Assembly: GCA_045563135.1 (NCBI GenBank)
Contig: JBJKUL010000001.1
Span: 936,961-1,000,960, forward strand
Direction: 5' to 3'
Source: Actinomarina sp002308095
GTDB taxonomy: Bacteria > Actinomycetota > Acidimicrobiia > Actinomarinales > Actinomarinaceae
Length of the DNA stretch: 64,000 nucleotides
Positions 1 through 8,421 of this stretch are shown here, piece by piece. A program made the position numbers and the translations under genes. The number at the start of each line of letters is the position of its first letter. Position 1 is the first letter of the stretch. The notes under the pieces are model-generated. The model saw nothing but the letters and a program-made list of their open reading frames with translations. It did not search any database and had not been told where the DNA came from.

Positions 1-60
1 GAGCGTTGGATGAACATAAATTAATTTAGTACTTTCAATGCTCACCAGTCACAAAAGATG

Positions 61-120
61 TTGGTTAAATGTAGGTACTGCTTACCCTGTGCATACCCTT
101 GTGGTACCTACACCAACTCT
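61..120 (-). terminator. Inverted repeat downstream of aceB, possible terminator
   Basis: Arms GTAGGTAC (71-78) and GTACCTAC (104-111) are perfect complements, and TTGGT (61-65) also pairs with ACCAA (112-116). The repeat lies just past the aceB stop on the minus strand. The loop is about 25 nt and no clean T-run follows, so as a terminator it is weak. It could also be a protein-binding site. The rest of 1-128 shows no gene. Confidence 0.3.
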
Positions 121-128
121 TTTAAGTT

Positions 129-1691
129 TTACTTTATTAGTTCGTAGGCTGGAAGAGTTAAAAAATCTTCAAATTCTTTGTTGATAATTAATTCAGTAAA
201 GAGTTCTACTGCCTCATTTAACATTTCAGTGTTGGTAACAAGAGTATGTATAACCTCTACTTCTTCAGAAATTACAGTTTTAATATACTCTGGATTTATT
301 GCTGTACCCTCATCTGTTGTAGCACCTGCGTGAACCCACTGCCATAATTGTGAACGTGAGATTTCTGCTGTTGCTGCATCTTCCATAAGATTAAATAAAG
401 CTGCGGCACCTTGTCCAAGTAACCATGACTGAATGTATAGAATACCTACTTTGATATTTGTTCTGATTCCCTCCTCAGTTATAGAGCCGTTCTCTATAGT
501 GAAATCTTGTAACATATCATCTGTTATCTCGTAACTTGGTACGTAATCAATTTGATTACTTTTATCTTTTAAATGCTCAGTAAAGACATCTTTACAAATA
601 CCAACAAGATCTGGATGTGCAACCCATGAACCATCAAAACCCATCTCTGCTTCTCTTACTTTGTCATTTTTTACTTTTGTAAAAGCATCCTCAGTAATTT
701 CAGGATTACGTCTGTCTGGAATAAAGGCTGACATGCCACCAATCGCGTGGGCACCTCGTTTATGGAGACTTTGTACTAGTAATTGTGTGTAAGCTTTCAT
801 AAAAGGCACCGTCATAGTTATTTGTGATCGGTCAGGAAAAATTACACCCTCTACATCTCGATGTCTCTTGATTGCACTAAAAATATAGTCCCACCTTCCA
901 GCATTCATACCAAGTGAGTGATTTTTTAGACTATAGAGAATCTCATCCATCTCAAAGGAAGCAGAAATAGTTTCGAGCAATACCGTTGCTCTGATTGTGC
1001 TTGTTGGAAGGTTCAACTCTTTCTCTGCAAGGGTAAACATATCATCCCACAATTGTGATTCTTCAGCAGTCTCTAATTTAGGTATATAGAAATAGCTTCC
1101 TAAGTCATTATCTAGTCGTAGTTGTGCATTGTGAAATATGTACATACAAAAATCAAAAATACTGGCAGAAACTGGTTCATTGTTATAAACCACGTTTTTT
1201 TCAAGCAAATGTAAACCTCTTGGTCTTACAAATAGAGATGTTGTAGATTCTTGATTAAGACTGTATGATTTTCCTTTCTCTTTATTTTCAAATGATATAT
1301 CACGCTTATTTGCATCTATTAAGTTGATATGTCCATTCAGAATGTTTTGCCATGTTGGAGACGTTGAGTCCTCAAAATCTGCCATAAATACATCAGCCCC
1401 TGAATTAAGTGCATTAATGATCATTTTTCGATCAACTGGTCCTGTAATCTCAACATTCCTGTTTGCTACATCTTGAGGTGGAGGAACAACTTTCCAATCA
1501 CCCTCTCGTATTGTCTTATCTTCTGGAAAAGAAAACTTACCGCCACTTGAGATAAAACTCTGTACATCTATACGTTTTTTTAAGAGTTCTTTACGTCTAT
1601 CTTCAAAGGAAGTAATGAATTTTTCCAGAAATTTCAGTGAATCTTCGGTAATAATATTCTCAGTTGAAATTGAATCATTTACTTCAAACAT
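129..1691 (-). CDS. aceB: Malate synthase A
   Basis: Condenses glyoxylate with acetyl-CoA to malate, the second step of the glyoxylate shunt, in the cytoplasm. The 520-residue length fits the MSA isoform rather than the ~720-residue MSG. Visible family motifs are MADFEDS (103-109), RPRGLHL (from 156, carrying the expected catalytic Arg), GMNAGRWDY near 263, and NLMEDAATAEISR near 440 with the expected catalytic Asp. Its ATG overlaps the aceA stop by one base (TAATG), so the two are translationally coupled in an aceA-aceB operon. This allows net carbon gain from acetate or fatty acids. The family call is secure from motifs and length. Confidence 0.96.
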   Translation of the reverse strand: MFEVNDSISTENIITEDSLKFLEKFITSFEDRRKELLKKRIDVQSFISSGGKFSFPEDKTIREGDWKVVPPPQDVANRNVEITGPVDRKMIINALNSGADVFMADFEDSTSPTWQNILNGHINLIDANKRDISFENKEKGKSYSLNQESTTSLFVRPRGLHLLEKNVVYNNEPVSASIFDFCMYIFHNAQLRLDNDLGSYFYIPKLETAEESQLWDDMFTLAEKELNLPTSTIRATVLLETISASFEMDEILYSLKNHSLGMNAGRWDYIFSAIKRHRDVEGVIFPDRSQITMTVPFMKAYTQLLVQSLHKRGAHAIGGMSAFIPDRRNPEITEDAFTKVKNDKVREAEMGFDGSWVAHPDLVGICKDVFTEHLKDKSNQIDYVPSYEITDDMLQDFTIENGSITEEGIRTNIKVGILYIQSWLLGQGAAALFNLMEDAATAEISRSQLWQWVHAGATTDEGTAINPEYIKTVISEEVEVIHTLVTNTEMLNEAVELFTELIINKEFEDFLTLPAYELIK

Positions 1692-2986
1692 TAAAACTGT
1701 TCCTCTTCTGTTGAACCTGTAAGGGCAAGTGTTGATGCATCTCCATCGCTAATAATTGTTGAGACTGTATCAAAATACCCTGCTCCAACTTCTCTTTGGT
1801 GTTTCACAGAAGTAAATCCCTCTGCTTCTAATGCGAACTCTTTTTGTTGAAGTTCAACGTAAGCAGACATGTTTCCTCCCCTGTATTTTGATGCTAGCTC
1901 AAACATTGAAGTATTGAGTGCATGAAATCCAGCAAGAGTAATAAATTGAAATTTATATCCAAATGAACTTAGCTTTTCTTGGAAGGTTGCTATTTCATCA
2001 TCTGACAAAGCTTTTTTCCAATTGAACGATGGCGAACAATTGTAAGCTAGTAATTTATCAGGATATTTTTCATGTATGGCATCTGCAAAATCTCTAGCAA
2101 ACCCTATGTCTGGTGTTCCTGTTTCACACCATATAAGATCTGAATATGGAGCGTAAGATAATCCACGACTGATTGCAGCTTCTGGACCATTCTTTACTTT
2201 AAAGAACCCCTCGGAAGTTCTCTCCCCTAATACAAAATGACTATCAGCATCATCAATATCACTAGTGATAAGATTTGCTCCAAGTGCATCTGTTCTTGCA
2301 ATGATTACTGTTGGTACACCCATTGTGTCAGCTGCAAGCCTTGCTGAAGTTAAAGTCCTTATGTGTTGACTGGTTGGAACCAATACTTTTCCACCCATAT
2401 GTCCACATTTTTTTTCAGCTGCAAGTTGGTCTTCATAATGTACACCAGCTGCTCCAGCTTCAATAAATTTCTTCGTCAACTCAAATACATTTAGTGTTCC
2501 ACCAAAACCTGCTTCACCATCAGCAACAATAGGAACGAGATAGTCTATATCTTCTTTTCCCTCTACTCGGTCCACCTGTTCAGCTCTAAGTAATGCATTA
2601 TTTATTCTCTTTGCCAAAGTTGGGGCACTATTGCTTGGATACAGAGATTGGTCTGGGTAGGTTGTTTCTCCAAGATTTGAATCTGCAGCAACTTGCCACC
2701 CACTTAAATAGATTGCCTTAAGCCCAGCTTTCACCATTTGAACGGCTTGATTTCCCGAAAGTGCACCTAAGGCAGATATCCATTCATCTTTCACTGATAA
2801 ATCACTGAAAAGTTTTTGTGATCCTTTTTCTGCAAGAGTATGTTTAATCTCCACAGAATTTCGAATACTTACCACATCTTCAGCAGAATAGTTTCTCGTA
2901 ATCCCTTTCCATCTTGGATTGGTTTCCCATTCAGTTTTTAGTCCTTCATGATCTAAAAAACTATTCTCCATCGTAAAGACTTTCAT
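1691..2986 (-). CDS. aceA: Isocitrate lyase
   Basis: Splits isocitrate into succinate and glyoxylate, the entry to the glyoxylate shunt. It is 431 residues, the size of actinobacterial ICL. The active-site loop KKCGHMGGK carries the catalytic Cys194, and YLSGWQVAADSN, ADGEAGFGG and NCSPSFNWKK are diagnostic. The ATG at 2986 is given; a second in-frame ATG at 2971 (MENSFLDHEG) fits relatives equally well and would clear the overlapping leader ORF. It is first gene of an operon with aceB, behind a ~185-nt leader holding hairpins and two tiny ORFs, so regulation by premature termination is plausible. Confidence 0.96.
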   Translation of the reverse strand: MKVFTMENSFLDHEGLKTEWETNPRWKGITRNYSAEDVVSIRNSVEIKHTLAEKGSQKLFSDLSVKDEWISALGALSGNQAVQMVKAGLKAIYLSGWQVAADSNLGETTYPDQSLYPSNSAPTLAKRINNALLRAEQVDRVEGKEDIDYLVPIVADGEAGFGGTLNVFELTKKFIEAGAAGVHYEDQLAAEKKCGHMGGKVLVPTSQHIRTLTSARLAADTMGVPTVIIARTDALGANLITSDIDDADSHFVLGERTSEGFFKVKNGPEAAISRGLSYAPYSDLIWCETGTPDIGFARDFADAIHEKYPDKLLAYNCSPSFNWKKALSDDEIATFQEKLSSFGYKFQFITLAGFHALNTSMFELASKYRGGNMSAYVELQQKEFALEAEGFTSVKHQREVGAGYFDTVSTIISDGDASTLALTGSTEEEQF

Positions 2987-3050
2987 AAATTTCAGCCTTT
3001 GTTCTTTTTATATCGTTAGCCTTTGTCTGACCATTTTCTTGTTTTTTCAT
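2961..3050 (-). CDS. 29-residue leader ORF overlapping the aceA start
   Basis: The ATG at 3050 follows a strong Shine-Dalgarno (AGGAAGG), stronger than the one before aceA itself. It encodes a charged peptide starting MKKQENGQTK and ending ESLYDGE, with the stop at 2961, 26 nt inside aceA in another frame. I recognise no family. It may be a leader that couples ribosome traffic to aceA initiation, or the strong RBS may be a remnant. The reading frame is certain, translation is not. Confidence 0.35.
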   Translation of the reverse strand: MKKQENGQTKANDIKRTKAEIYESLYDGE

Positions 3051-3067
3051 TATTTTCCTTCCTAAAA

Positions 3068-3091
3068 TAAAAAAACCGGGCAGGTGCCCGG
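3068..3091 (-). terminator. Strong rho-independent terminator or attenuator in the aceA leader
   Basis: On the minus strand a perfect 7-bp stem CCGGGCA/TGCCCGG (3076-3082 with 3085-3091, 2-nt loop) is followed by seven T (3075-3068) and a further T-rich tract. It ends transcripts from the upstream gene (stop at 3214). Because the best aceA promoter (3171-3200) lies upstream of it, it also sits inside the aceBA leader and could act as an attenuator. Confidence 0.8.
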
Positions 3092-3095
3092 TGTC

Positions 3096-3149
3096 AAAAA
3101 AGGTTGCGTAAGGGCACTACATATGTATGTAAACCACCACTTGCACAAC
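3096..3149 (-). promoter_or_regulatory. First leader hairpin with U-tract upstream of aceA
   Basis: On the minus strand the segment 3149-3137 pairs with 3114-3103 (10 of 12 positions, counting one G-U), leaving a loop of about 22 nt. Six T follow (3101-3096). It is a second terminator-like hairpin in tandem with the one at 3068-3091. The 5' arm lies inside the 15-residue leader peptide ORF, so a stalled ribosome could prevent it forming. The structure is seen by eye only. Confidence 0.5.
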
Positions 3150-3164
3150 GTTTAATTTTTGCAT
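3117..3164 (-). CDS. 15-residue Val-rich leader peptide candidate
   Basis: An ATG at 3164 opens MQKLNVVQVVVYIHM and stops at 3117. It begins about 8 nt downstream of the -10 box at 3171-3176, so it would be a near-leaderless ORF at the very 5' end of the aceBA transcript. Five of 15 codons are Val. It overlaps the 5' arm of the first hairpin, the arrangement seen in ribosome-mediated attenuation. Too short to support on its own. Confidence 0.3.
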   Translation of the reverse strand: MQKLNVVQVVVYIHM

Positions 3165-3170
3165 AAAGGA

Positions 3171-3200
3171 ACTATACCATAAGTATGTAAACTTTGTGAA
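3171..3200 (-). promoter_or_regulatory. Candidate sigma-70-type promoter for aceA-aceB
   Basis: On the minus strand TTCACA (3200-3195) and TATAGT (3176-3171) are separated by 18 bp. The pair lies in the gap after the upstream gene's stop, so a transcript would begin near 3164 and carry a leader of about 180 nt before aceA. Confidence 0.45.
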
Positions 3201-3213
3201 ATTGTGAAATAAT

Positions 3214-4212
3214 TTATTTTTCTTTTTTGGGACCTGGAAAAAATCTATTAGTTGTTTTTTGATACTCTTTGTAATCCGGACGCTTTTCAATTGAGAAATG
3301 CTCAGATGGTACTGCACCTGTTGTGTAGACGAGAGTGGTGTACATCATTTTGGATGTATACAAAAGTCCAATGCCAATTAGTACCCAAAGTATCTTGCTC
3401 TGTTGATCGTTAAGGAATGCAATACTCAGCGTTTCTAACCTAAGCCATGATGGGATTGCCATAATTATGAGTCCATTCCATACCATCCATTCACCAAAAT
3501 AATTTGGATGCCTTGTGTATTTCCATAACCCAATATTGCATACTTGATTTTGCTTTCCTTCTTTTTTCATTTTTTTAAGAAAACCCAATTTTTGAAAATC
3601 TGCTATCGACTCCATTAACAACGACAGCAACCAGATAGTTATGCCAACAATCTCCAATAGCTCTAATGACTGTGATGTGCTTGAAGCTGTGATGAATATT
3701 GGTAGTGAAAGAAATGAGGCGTTTGCAAGACACTGTGAAATAGCATCTATTTGTAGAGCGAGTTGAGTGTTTTCTTTTCCTTCTTCTTTCCAAAGTATCC
3801 TCTGGTACTGGTATCTAGGAAATTCTTTATCTAAATACCCGGCCCTCCACATTTTTACAGCTCCCAATCCCATTCTTAAACCAACAAGAATTACCATCGA
3901 ACTGACGATTAGTGATCTCAACCAATAACCACTACTCAAAAGGTAGCTAACAATACCAAGTAGAACTAGACCCCAAGGCCAACCAATATCTACATAACTC
4001 ATTCTTTGAGTTCTCCATATTGGAATACATACTACAAAAATAAATAAGATTGTCTGTACCAAGATGTTGGTGAGAGCAATGTTAGTAAACTCTGCCGTAC
4101 TCACAATCAAGAGTAAACCAATCAAGTAAGGAACAAGTGGACGAAAATACCTCAATTTATTTCTTAGGGTTTCTATTTTTAATGTACCAAAAGCAAACAC
4201 CCATTGCGGCAA
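3214..4212 (-). CDS. DUF1295-family multi-pass membrane protein
   Basis: A 332-residue hydrophobic protein of the DUF1295 / steroid 5-alpha-reductase-like superfamily, recognised by the C-terminal signature WKYTRHPNYFGEW and the downstream KRPDYKEYQ block. About eight membrane segments are visible. Substrate is unknown; distant relatives are reductases and isoprenylcysteine methyltransferases. The TTG start at 4212 lies inside a small upstream ORF (4157-4312); an in-frame TTG at 4155, two bases after that ORF's stop, is an equally good start and would remove 19 residues. It is followed by two terminator-like hairpins. Confidence 0.75.
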   Translation of the reverse strand: MPQWVFAFGTLKIETLRNKLRYFRPLVPYLIGLLLIVSTAEFTNIALTNILVQTILFIFVVCIPIWRTQRMSYVDIGWPWGLVLLGIVSYLLSSGYWLRSLIVSSMVILVGLRMGLGAVKMWRAGYLDKEFPRYQYQRILWKEEGKENTQLALQIDAISQCLANASFLSLPIFITASSTSQSLELLEIVGITIWLLSLLMESIADFQKLGFLKKMKKEGKQNQVCNIGLWKYTRHPNYFGEWMVWNGLIIMAIPSWLRLETLSIAFLNDQQSKILWVLIGIGLLYTSKMMYTTLVYTTGAVPSEHFSIEKRPDYKEYQKTTNRFFPGPKKEK

Positions 4213-4312
4213 AAGATAGTCCCATTGAGATTAGATCGTAATCAGTAACTGCCGTAAAAATAATTGCTCCAAGAAAAAATGTAGAGAGTATAAAGAATTT
4301 TTTATCATCCAT
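4157..4312 (-). CDS. 51-residue small membrane protein
   Basis: ATG at 4312, TAA at 4157. The product starts MDDKKFFILS, has two hydrophobic stretches and ends in a basic tail (IKNRNPKK), giving a likely two-helix membrane protein. It overlaps the proposed TTG start of the DUF1295 gene in another frame and ends two bases before that gene's alternative TTG, suggesting translational coupling. No family recognised. Confidence 0.5.
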   Translation of the reverse strand: MDDKKFFILSTFFLGAIIFTAVTDYDLISMGLSFAAMGVCFWYIKNRNPKK

Positions 4313-4336
4313 AGATTCAATGATACACTTTAAAGT

Positions 4337-4417
4337 ATGAATGCAAAAAAGATAGTACTGCTGGGGTTTCTGTTATTGATTCCACTTCTCTTCGGACTTT
4401 TGTCTCTGTCCTTATAG
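4337..4417 (+). CDS. 26-residue hydrophobic microprotein candidate
   Basis: ATG at 4337, TAG at 4415-4417. The peptide is MNAKKIVLLG followed by a Leu/Phe-rich single helix. A TACACT box lies a few bases upstream, as for a leaderless transcript, and it diverges from the 51-residue ORF. No family recognised. The rest of the 4313-4424 gap shows nothing else. Confidence 0.3.
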   Translation: MNAKKIVLLGFLLLIPLLFGLLSLSL

Positions 4418-4424
4418 TTTTTAT

Positions 4425-4919
4425 TTAGGAAAACCACTTATGGTTGCCAAAGTGATTTTTTGGCACAGGTTTTTGTTCAACGGCATAATAATTAATACCG
4501 CTTAAGACGGAGTTAAGGTAAGACTTCAATTTTGGATTAATTAAAAACTTATAAGGTAGCAAAGATATCAACTTTGGTGTGTTAGCTAAGAAATGTGGAT
4601 AGATGGTTATAGACAGTGATGCATTATCTCCGTCAGGAGAAATTTTCCATATAACTTTAGATTTCTTGCTATTCTTGCCCCCAATTTTTAATGAATAACC
4701 CTTGCCTTCCTCCCAGCTTAGAAATTCTCTTTCATACCTTAGCCCACTTAGATAAACCAAAATATCTTTTGACTCTGGTCCAGGCCAGGTAGTAACTGTG
4801 TGACTTTTAGCAAAAGGGTGCACCAACTCTAAATGTCCTGGTTCACTTATGATGTCCCATACTTTATCTGTTGAAGTTTCAATTGTTTTGATCACCTCAA
4901 CTGATTGTTTGTACTGCAT
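4425..4919 (-). CDS. SRPBCC (START/polyketide-cyclase-like) fold protein
   Basis: A 164-residue soluble protein. The N-terminal pattern (strand KQSVEVIKTIETS, then TDKVWDIISEPGHLELVHPF) is typical of the SRPBCC fold, a hydrophobic-cavity ligand binder. No catalytic motif defines its role. It lies 11 nt downstream of the alpha/beta hydrolase gene on the same strand and is probably co-transcribed with it. The fold assignment rests on pattern similarity at the N-terminus and on length. Confidence 0.6.
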   Translation of the reverse strand: MQYKQSVEVIKTIETSTDKVWDIISEPGHLELVHPFAKSHTVTTWPGPESKDILVYLSGLRYEREFLSWEEGKGYSLKIGGKNSKKSKVIWKISPDGDNASLSITIYPHFLANTPKLISLLPYKFLINPKLKSYLNSVLSGINYYAVEQKPVPKNHFGNHKWFS

Positions 4920-4930
4920 AACGTTATTAA

Positions 4931-6322
4931 TTATTGATCTATTGAAATTAAGTATGGAGAATAATCTTCATTTGGCGTTCCGCCGTTTAGAACTGTTCTG
5001 TTGAAATAATTATTTACATCTAAGGATTCTTCATAATTAATGCTTCCTTTAAGGAAGGTATATTTAGTTAAGGGACTAATTGAACCAAATGCAACAAAAT
5101 CATAGTGTCTTGAATCTTTCATATAGTATCCATGAATCTCTACATCTTGTGGAGATAATATGGTGTTGTAAACTTCGATTTCAGTTAATTCGTCAGAATC
5201 TGTGTATCCACTGAACCAGTCCTCACTGTATATAACATCTGTTTTATTACGGATTACTAAATCTTCACCCGCATCAATAAATGGGGTTAAGAAAGGATCC
5301 TGTAAAATCATATTTTGACAAGCATTGACCAAACAATACTCTACGACTGCACCAGCTCCTGTTGAGTGAGCCATGACGGAGATATCATTAAAGTCAGCAG
5401 CTTCTCTTACAATTTTGGTCACTGTATTTGTATCACTGCTTAAATTTTGAAAATAGTTCATACTATCTTCAATATCATTTTTCATCTCAAACATCACACT
5501 ATGGATATTTGAAGAGTTCTCAGTACTGCCAGTATTAAAAATTATTCCTGAAGGCAGGTCTGTAAACATTGCCAGACCTGTATGGTCAATTGAAAAAATA
5601 ACATACCCCTGAGAGGCCAAGTGGATTAATTGGTCAGAGGCAAATATTTTTTCTCCAGCCCATCCATGTGAATATATAAGCACTGGAAACTGTTGATTAG
5701 ATACAGGTGAAAGTCCTTCTTGAACTTCAAATTTTGAAAACTTTAAATGCTGTAATAGAAATTCAGGTAGAGAGAGTTCCCATGTCCTGTTTAAATATCT
5801 AACAATGTATGTTCCCCAATTACCATCTGCACTTCTTAATATTTGATTAAAAGAACTATCTTCATTACTCGGGTAGTAGACATCTACTAAAAGCTCCCTT
5901 TGTGTTTGTTCTTGAAGATTGCTTATTTCAACAAATTCAACGGGGTTTAATCTGCTTTCAACAGTTACGAGCTCCTCGCTGTACCCTACTGAATAAAGAG
6001 CACCCGCTTGAGATTCAAACGAAGGCACAGGAAAAACATAGAGTAACACTGTAGTTGCAAGTGTGAGCGTAAAAGTTTTAAATGAAATTAGGAATCTAAC
6101 GTATTTTTTTGAACTTTTATAATCGAACAAAGTTATAAGGGACCTTAGAAAAAAGAGTATGTATATTAAGTAATACTGCCATCTTAAACCTACAAAGATA
6201 AGCTGAGTAATAATCGTTATCAAGAAAGTGCTGAGCAATATTTTCTGTGTTGTTGGGGTAAAACGTTGGAAAAATAAAGTCGTAAACCCAAACCCAATAA
6301 TTAATATATCAAAAAAATCCAT
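4931..6322 (-). CDS. Membrane-anchored PAF-acetylhydrolase-like alpha/beta hydrolase
   Basis: 463 residues. The first ~100 hold three to four hydrophobic helices; the rest is an alpha/beta hydrolase resembling platelet-activating-factor acetylhydrolase/lipase. Visible elements are the oxyanion segment YSHGWAGE, the nucleophile elbow AHSTGAG (Ala replaces the usual first Gly), and DSRHYDF, a likely catalytic His in the context typical of PAF-AH proteins. Predicted to hydrolyse short acyl esters at the membrane. The orientation of the catalytic domain and the substrate are not visible. It diverges from the ABC permease genes. Confidence 0.7.
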   Translation of the reverse strand: MDFFDILIIGFGFTTLFFQRFTPTTQKILLSTFLITIITQLIFVGLRWQYYLIYILFFLRSLITLFDYKSSKKYVRFLISFKTFTLTLATTVLLYVFPVPSFESQAGALYSVGYSEELVTVESRLNPVEFVEISNLQEQTQRELLVDVYYPSNEDSSFNQILRSADGNWGTYIVRYLNRTWELSLPEFLLQHLKFSKFEVQEGLSPVSNQQFPVLIYSHGWAGEKIFASDQLIHLASQGYVIFSIDHTGLAMFTDLPSGIIFNTGSTENSSNIHSVMFEMKNDIEDSMNYFQNLSSDTNTVTKIVREAADFNDISVMAHSTGAGAVVEYCLVNACQNMILQDPFLTPFIDAGEDLVIRNKTDVIYSEDWFSGYTDSDELTEIEVYNTILSPQDVEIHGYYMKDSRHYDFVAFGSISPLTKYTFLKGSINYEESLDVNNYFNRTVLNGGTPNEDYSPYLISIDQ

Positions 6323-6378
6323 GTGTAACTATGTTACTTGGGTTGTAATAATTAGAGTTCTCATCTCAAACATACTTC

Positions 6379-6395
6379 TTAACTAAACTAGTTAA
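6379..6395. promoter_or_regulatory. Inverted repeat abutting the 6396 start codon
   Basis: TTAACTA (6379-6385) and TAGTTAA (6389-6395) are perfect 7-bp arms around AAC. The right arm ends on the base before the ATG at 6396, and no Shine-Dalgarno is present. It could be an operator in the divergent region or a hairpin hiding the start. Confidence 0.4.
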
Positions 6396-7535
6396 ATGTT
6401 GAAATTTTTTTTCCGTAATTTATTGACTTCGGTTATCTCAATATTTATTTTTCTTCTAATTATGTTCTATGGGATAAATATTTTAATTCCAGGTGATTTC
6501 TTAACTCCGCTTCGCTTAATGATGTCACAAGAGGAGCTAGATGCACTTCGAGATACTTTAGGTGCAAATGATCCTTTAATACAGCAATATTACAGATGGA
6601 TACAAAGTGTCTTTAGTGGTGAGATTACCCCTGGTGGCTTTAGACAGCGTTCAAGTAAAACTGTTCTTGACACCGTACTCCCGACTTTACATGTTCTTCT
6701 GCCTTCTTTTGTAATATCAATTTATCTCTCCAGAATCCCTGTATTGAAAACAAAAGTAAAGCGTCTAGGGAAAGAAAAGATATTTAGTGATGTATTTGGC
6801 ATATTGTTGATTAGCCTCTTTCCTCCCATAATCTATTTTCTTATCGGTGAACGACTTGAAAGTTTGTTTAGGAGCTTATTTAATCAATTTGAAATTACAG
6901 GAACGTCCAGTGAAATACTCCTATTCAGTGAATTAAGAATAGGTTTTGGATATCTGCTTTTTGCAATTGCATGTTCATATATAATTGTAAGTATTTTTGA
7001 ACTGCTTGCATTGATACACATTCCTAAACAAAAACTTCTTATTGCTGGATTACTCCTGCTTATTGTCTTCCTCTTTTTTGATGCAAAAGAAGTGGTAACG
7101 ATGTTGTTTTATTCTAAAAATGCATTTATAACAATTGGAATACTTACTGTTTTACTTATCGGTGAATTTATTTTATTTAACAATATTATTGTCCAAAATA
7201 TCTCCAAAGAAGACCACATTATGACGGCCTCAGCAATAGGATATTCAAACCAAAAAATATTTAAAGATCACATTATCAGAAATTCATTCTTTCCTTTTGC
7301 AACAAGAATTGCGATCAATCTTCCTTACACAATCGCCTCTTTGGTAATTGTTGAATCGACAACTGGCTGGGGTGGCATGGGCTCTATGCTTTATCGAGCT
7401 ATTATGAGCCAGGACTCTAATGCTGCAATGGCTATCTTATTTTTACTTGCAATACTTACAGCAACTTTGCGTCTAGGAATTAACTTCTCGCAAATTGTAT
7501 TTAACCCACAACTGCGAGGTACGCGTAATGTTTAA
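6396..7535 (+). CDS. ABC transporter permease, DppB/OppB family
   Basis: 379 residues with the DppB/OppB layout: an N-terminal membrane anchor, an extended segment with LGANDPLIQQYYRW, then a multi-helix core. The ATPase-contacting EAA-like loop reads MTASAIGYSNQKIFKDH, followed by the conserved VESTTGWGGMG region. Partner of the DppC-like permease, whose start overlaps its stop by 8 nt. Family members import peptides, nickel or oligosaccharides with two ATPases and a binding protein; none of these is encoded nearby, so the substrate is open and components must come from elsewhere. Confidence 0.85.
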   Translation: MLKFFFRNLLTSVISIFIFLLIMFYGINILIPGDFLTPLRLMMSQEELDALRDTLGANDPLIQQYYRWIQSVFSGEITPGGFRQRSSKTVLDTVLPTLHVLLPSFVISIYLSRIPVLKTKVKRLGKEKIFSDVFGILLISLFPPIIYFLIGERLESLFRSLFNQFEITGTSSEILLFSELRIGFGYLLFAIACSYIIVSIFELLALIHIPKQKLLIAGLLLLIVFLFFDAKEVVTMLFYSKNAFITIGILTVLLIGEFILFNNIIVQNISKEDHIMTASAIGYSNQKIFKDHIIRNSFFPFATRIAINLPYTIASLVIVESTTGWGGMGSMLYRAIMSQDSNAAMAILFLLAILTATLRLGINFSQIVFNPQLRGTRNV

Positions 7536-8403
7536 ATTGATATTGAGAAGTACTTATAAGACTTACCATGGAAAATTAGGATATCTTTTCTTACTACTCC
7601 TCATGACTGGATCAGTTGCACATATAGTGCTATTGAAAACAATTTGGCCTGTAAATATTTACGACCCTATTATTGGTTTTGATCTATCTGTATTTCCACA
7701 TCCAGTAGCACCTTCGGGTTCACATTTACTGGGGACAGACCCTCTTGGAAGAGATGTTTTGAGTATGTTTTTAGCTGGTTCAGAGCCTTTAATAAAACTC
7801 TCTATTGTCTCTTTTATAACTGGATTAGTTTCAAGTTTACTTGTTGGAACTTTTGTACCTTTTCTATTTAGACACTTTGACTTAGTTCTAAGAGAGTTCT
7901 CTTCAGGTCTAGTATTAATCTCACCCCCAATTGTTTTGCTAATTCTTGGGACAGGAGATTTTCTTGAAAAACTGAGCCCAGAAACTGTTGGGTTTATCTA
8001 CGGAACGCTTGGAGGACTAGGTGTCTGCTACTTAGTAATAAGCACACGAGTAAAAGAGCTTATTAATTCTGAGTTTTTAAATGCCTCAAGAGTTATAGGT
8101 GCAAGTGAGCTTCAAATAGCCTTAAGACATATCCTGCCATTAATAATTCCCTATTCTGTAGCTCTAATGTTGTCAGTAACAACTAGTGGAATAGTTGCTT
8201 ATGGCTTTGCTTCTTTTTTTGGACAGGTTGGATGGACTCCTAACTGGGGCATGATGATATACGATGCTATTACTTATGGAAGTTATCTAGGTGGAACAAA
8301 TCTATGGAATTTACTGCCTCCAACATTTGGATTTATTTTTTGTTCAAGTTCTTTTTATCTAATTAGTATCAGTGTGAAAAAACAATTTGGGATAAGTCTT
8401 TAA
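7528..8403 (+). CDS. ABC transporter permease, DppC/OppC family
   Basis: 291 residues from the ATG at 7528, chosen because a GAGG Shine-Dalgarno lies about 10 nt upstream and the start overlaps the preceding stop; the frame stays open to 7495. It shows the OppC hallmark HLLGTDPLGRDVLSM and the EAA-like loop ASRVIGASELQIALRH. It pairs with the DppB-like protein to form the membrane channel. No ATP-binding subunit or solute-binding protein follows; small membrane ORFs do. Confidence 0.85.
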   Translation: MFKLILRSTYKTYHGKLGYLFLLLLMTGSVAHIVLLKTIWPVNIYDPIIGFDLSVFPHPVAPSGSHLLGTDPLGRDVLSMFLAGSEPLIKLSIVSFITGLVSSLLVGTFVPFLFRHFDLVLREFSSGLVLISPPIVLLILGTGDFLEKLSPETVGFIYGTLGGLGVCYLVISTRVKELINSEFLNASRVIGASELQIALRHILPLIIPYSVALMLSVTTSGIVAYGFASFFGQVGWTPNWGMMIYDAITYGSYLGGTNLWNLLPPTFGFIFCSSSFYLISISVKKQFGISL

Positions 8404-8421
8404 TTCTCAATTACTATAAGA

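Noticed and set aside
61..120. tRNA-like fold
   Set aside because: Only the outer arms pair; no T-loop or anticodon stem can be drawn.
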